Of a stretch of 64,000 bases of DNA, positions 62,392 through 64,000 are shown in pieces. Positions within the stretch are counted from its first letter, which is position 1. Every line of letters starts with the position of its first letter. Location of the stretch: positions 14,245,148 through 14,309,147 of the forward strand of contig NC_086364.1 of NCBI RefSeq assembly GCF_036324505.1. The letters run 5' to 3'. Made by a program: the position numbers and the translations under genes. The notes under the pieces are model-generated. The model had not been told where the DNA came from. It made no database searches and was given only the letters and a program-made list of their open reading frames with translations. This DNA is from Eleginops maclovinus. Taxonomy: Eukaryota > Chordata > Actinopteri > Perciformes > Eleginopidae.

Positions 62392-64000
62392 TTTCAAGGT
62401 TTCAAGGTTTCAAGGTTTTTATTTGTCATATGCACAGCAGATACAGCGTATATGTTGGCAATGAAAATCTTATGTCGCGTGCTCCTCCAACAACTCAACA
62501 TACATGGTGCAAAAGATAAATAAAATAGTAAAAAAGAGAGAAGAATATTTACAATATCAACAATACAGATTTGAGGAGGTGAAATATATATATGTGGAAT
62601 ACATTGAGAGTATTTAAATACTTTACACTGTTGAATGAGGAGGTATGGACAGATGCATATATTATGTATAACAGATGTATATGGCAGATATGTATAATAT
62701 ATAGATATGTGTACTATAAACAGATATGTATAATATATAGATATGTGTACTATAAACAGATATGTATGGCAGATGTGTATAATATATATGTATGTGTGTA
62801 CTATAAACAGATGTGAGTAGACATTCACACAGCTCAGGAGTTCAGTAGTCTTATAGCCTGTGGTATAAAACTGTCTCTGAGTCTGGTGGTCTTGGTCCGG
62901 ATGCTGCGGTACCGTCTGCCAGACGGCAGCAGACAGAACAGATTGTTGCTGGGGTGATGGGGGTCCTTTAATATCCTACCGGCCTTCTTCCTACACCGCT
63001 GGGTGTAGAGGTCCTCCATGGATGGCAACTCCGTCCTGGTGATGTGCTGAGCAGTTTTCACCACCCTCTGTAGAGTCTTACGGTTGAGGGCGGTGCAACT
63101 GCCATACCAGGCGGTGATGCAGCCAGTCAGGATACTCTCGATGGTGCACCTGTAGAAGTTGCAGAGTATCCTGGAGTCCATGTTGAACTTCCGCAGCCTG
63201 CGGAGGAAGAAGAGCCGCTGTCGAGCCGTCTTGGATATGACCCTGGTGTGATGTGTCCATGTCAGGTCCTCACTGATGTTAACCCCGAGGAACCTGAAGC
63301 TGCTGACTCTCTCCACAGGAGTCCCGTCGATGGTGATGGGTGTGTGTGCTTCTCTCTGCCTCTTCCTGTAGTCCACAATCAGCTCCTTTGTTTTGCTGAC
63401 GTTGAGATGGAGGTTGTTGTCCTGGCACCAAGATGTCAGGGCTCTGACCTCCTCTCTGTACGCCGTCTCGTCGCCGTCTGTGATCAGGCCGATGACGGTC
63501 GTGTCGTCAGCAAACTTGATGATGGTGTTGGAGCTGTGTGTGGCCACGCAGTCGTGCGTGAACAGGGAGTAGAGGAGAGGGCTGAGCACACAACCCTGAG
63601 GGGCTCCGGTGTTGAGGGTCAAGGTGGAGGATGTGATGTTCCCCATCCGCACTGCCTGGGATCTGCCCGTCAGGAAGCTCATGATCCAGTCACAGAGGGC
63701 GCTGTTGAGCCCAAGGTCCCTGAGCTTAATGATGAGCTTGGAGGGCACAATGGTGTTGAATGCTGAACTGTAGTCAATGAACAGCATTCTCACATAAGTG
63801 TTCCTCTGGTCCAGGTGGGAGAGGGCAGTGTGGAGGGTGAGGGAGATGGCATCATCCGTGGACCTGTTTGCTCTGTAGGCAAACTGCAGGGGGTCCAGTG
63901 AGTCAGGGAGGGAGGAGGTGATAAAAGTTTTGACTAACCGCTCAAAGCACTTCATGATGATGGAGGTGAGTGCAACTGGGCGGTAGTCATTGAGGCAGAT
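62392..64000 (-). mobile_element. LINE copy 1: young CR1/L2/Rex1-type element, continues past the window
   Basis: On the minus strand this contains the reverse-transcriptase ORF (62834-64000, still open at the edge), a 3' untranslated region with CATATCTG/TATATAT tandem units (62580-62830), an AATAAAAACC-like end, and three TTTCAAGG units (62392-62415 on plus) as terminal repeats. It is nearly identical to the copy at 37247-38256 but has one extra 36-bp unit in the 3' region. A full-length element would extend several kb beyond position 64000. Confidence 0.95.
62834..64000 (-). CDS. LINE reverse transcriptase, C-terminal part, intact to its stop
   Basis: This is the RNA-directed DNA polymerase of a non-LTR retrotransposon. 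The frame is open from the window edge: residues before the first ATG (63953-63955) read [12 protein letters not shown], the conserved palm entry, so that ATG is not the true start. Counting from that ATG, motif A FIDYSSAF is at 59-66 with catalytic Asp61. Motif B TGAPQG is at 116-121 and motif C FADD at 148-151 with the paired catalytic Asp. The thumb-like FRFLGVNI is near 220-227 and the C-terminal [12 protein letters not shown] near 292-303. The stop follows LLNS. All catalytic residues are present with no stop or frameshift, so the visible part is compatible with activity. An endonuclease domain would lie upstream, outside the window. The frame 63248-63766 on the plus strand is its antisense shadow. 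Confidence 0.95.
   Translation of the reverse strand: MCLNDYRPVALTSIIMKCFERLVKTFITSSLPDSLDPLQFAYRANRSTDDAISLTLHTALSHLDQRNTYVRMLFIDYSSAFNTIVPSKLIIKLRDLGLNSALCDWIMSFLTGRSQAVRMGNITSSTLTLNTGAPQGCVLSPLLYSLFTHDCVATHSSNTIIKFADDTTVIGLITDGDETAYREEVRALTSWCQDNNLHLNVSKTKELIVDYRKRQREAHTPITIDGTPVERVSSFRFLGVNISEDLTWTHHTRVISKTARQRLFFLRRLRKFNMDSRILCNFYRCTIESILTGCITAWYGSCTALNRKTLQRVVKTAQHITRTELPSMEDLYTQRCRKKAGRILKDPHHPSNNLFCLLPSGRRYRSIRTKTTRLRDSFIPQAIRLLNS

Noticed and set aside
62394..62828. 144-codon minus-strand ORF rich in Tyr, Ile and His
   Set aside because: It lies in the LINE 3' untranslated region and is built from the 36-bp tandem units. Copy 2 has a related but shorter frame, and the known stop of the RT ORF precedes it.
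63248..63766. 172-codon plus-strand ORF
   Set aside because: It is exactly antisense to the LINE reverse transcriptase. Its length follows from the sense codons.

Overview
The window looks like intergenic or deep intronic DNA from a ray-finned fish, most likely an acanthomorph teleost. The evidence is three copies of one CR1/L2/Rex1-type LINE, a tRNA-headed SINE of the kind common in percomorph genomes, very long uninterrupted CA/GT and TTTC microsatellites, and AT-rich unique DNA with vertebrate-style splice and transcription-factor motifs. There is no bacterial or phage organisation. No host protein-coding gene can be assigned. The only unmistakable protein is the LINE reverse transcriptase at the right edge (62834-64000, minus strand, running off the window).

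Layout. 1-13090 is mostly unique noncoding DNA with small simple repeats, a near-consensus RFX X-box at 4073 and a consensus SOX-OCT composite site at 11424. 13091-13352 is a giant CA microsatellite split by a 30-bp non-repetitive spacer. That spacer recurs exactly at 43946-43975, again between CA tracts. 16885-17097 is a minus-strand SINE. 17895-18318 is an old, internally deleted LINE fragment, followed by a 0.2-kb TTTC tract (18460-18685). 19892-20003 is a TG tract. 20004-37246 is unique DNA with a strong splice acceptor on the plus strand (27497), a nuclear-receptor half-site cluster (33520-33650) and a C-rich stretch (34449-34509). 37247-38256 is a young 5'-truncated LINE copy. 39429-41733 holds minus-strand splice signals that can be joined into a candidate multi-exon, mostly noncoding transcript, perhaps with a further exon at 53809-53870. 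42416 is a perfect RFX X-box. 55442-55546 and 57099-57198 are GT-based repeats. 59801-62015 is an unusual run of plus-strand open frames ending near an AATAAA. 62392-64000 is the second young LINE copy.

How it fits together. The two young LINE copies agree at every residue over their shared C-terminal 202 codons. The few base differences I noticed are synonymous, so the family moved recently and purifying selection acted on its source. The regulatory motifs and splice sites suggest enhancers and a long noncoding transcript or 5' untranslated exons of a distant gene. That reading is inference from sequence alone, since no alignment or expression data were available. Stretches described as having nothing recognisable were read by eye and may hide conserved elements.
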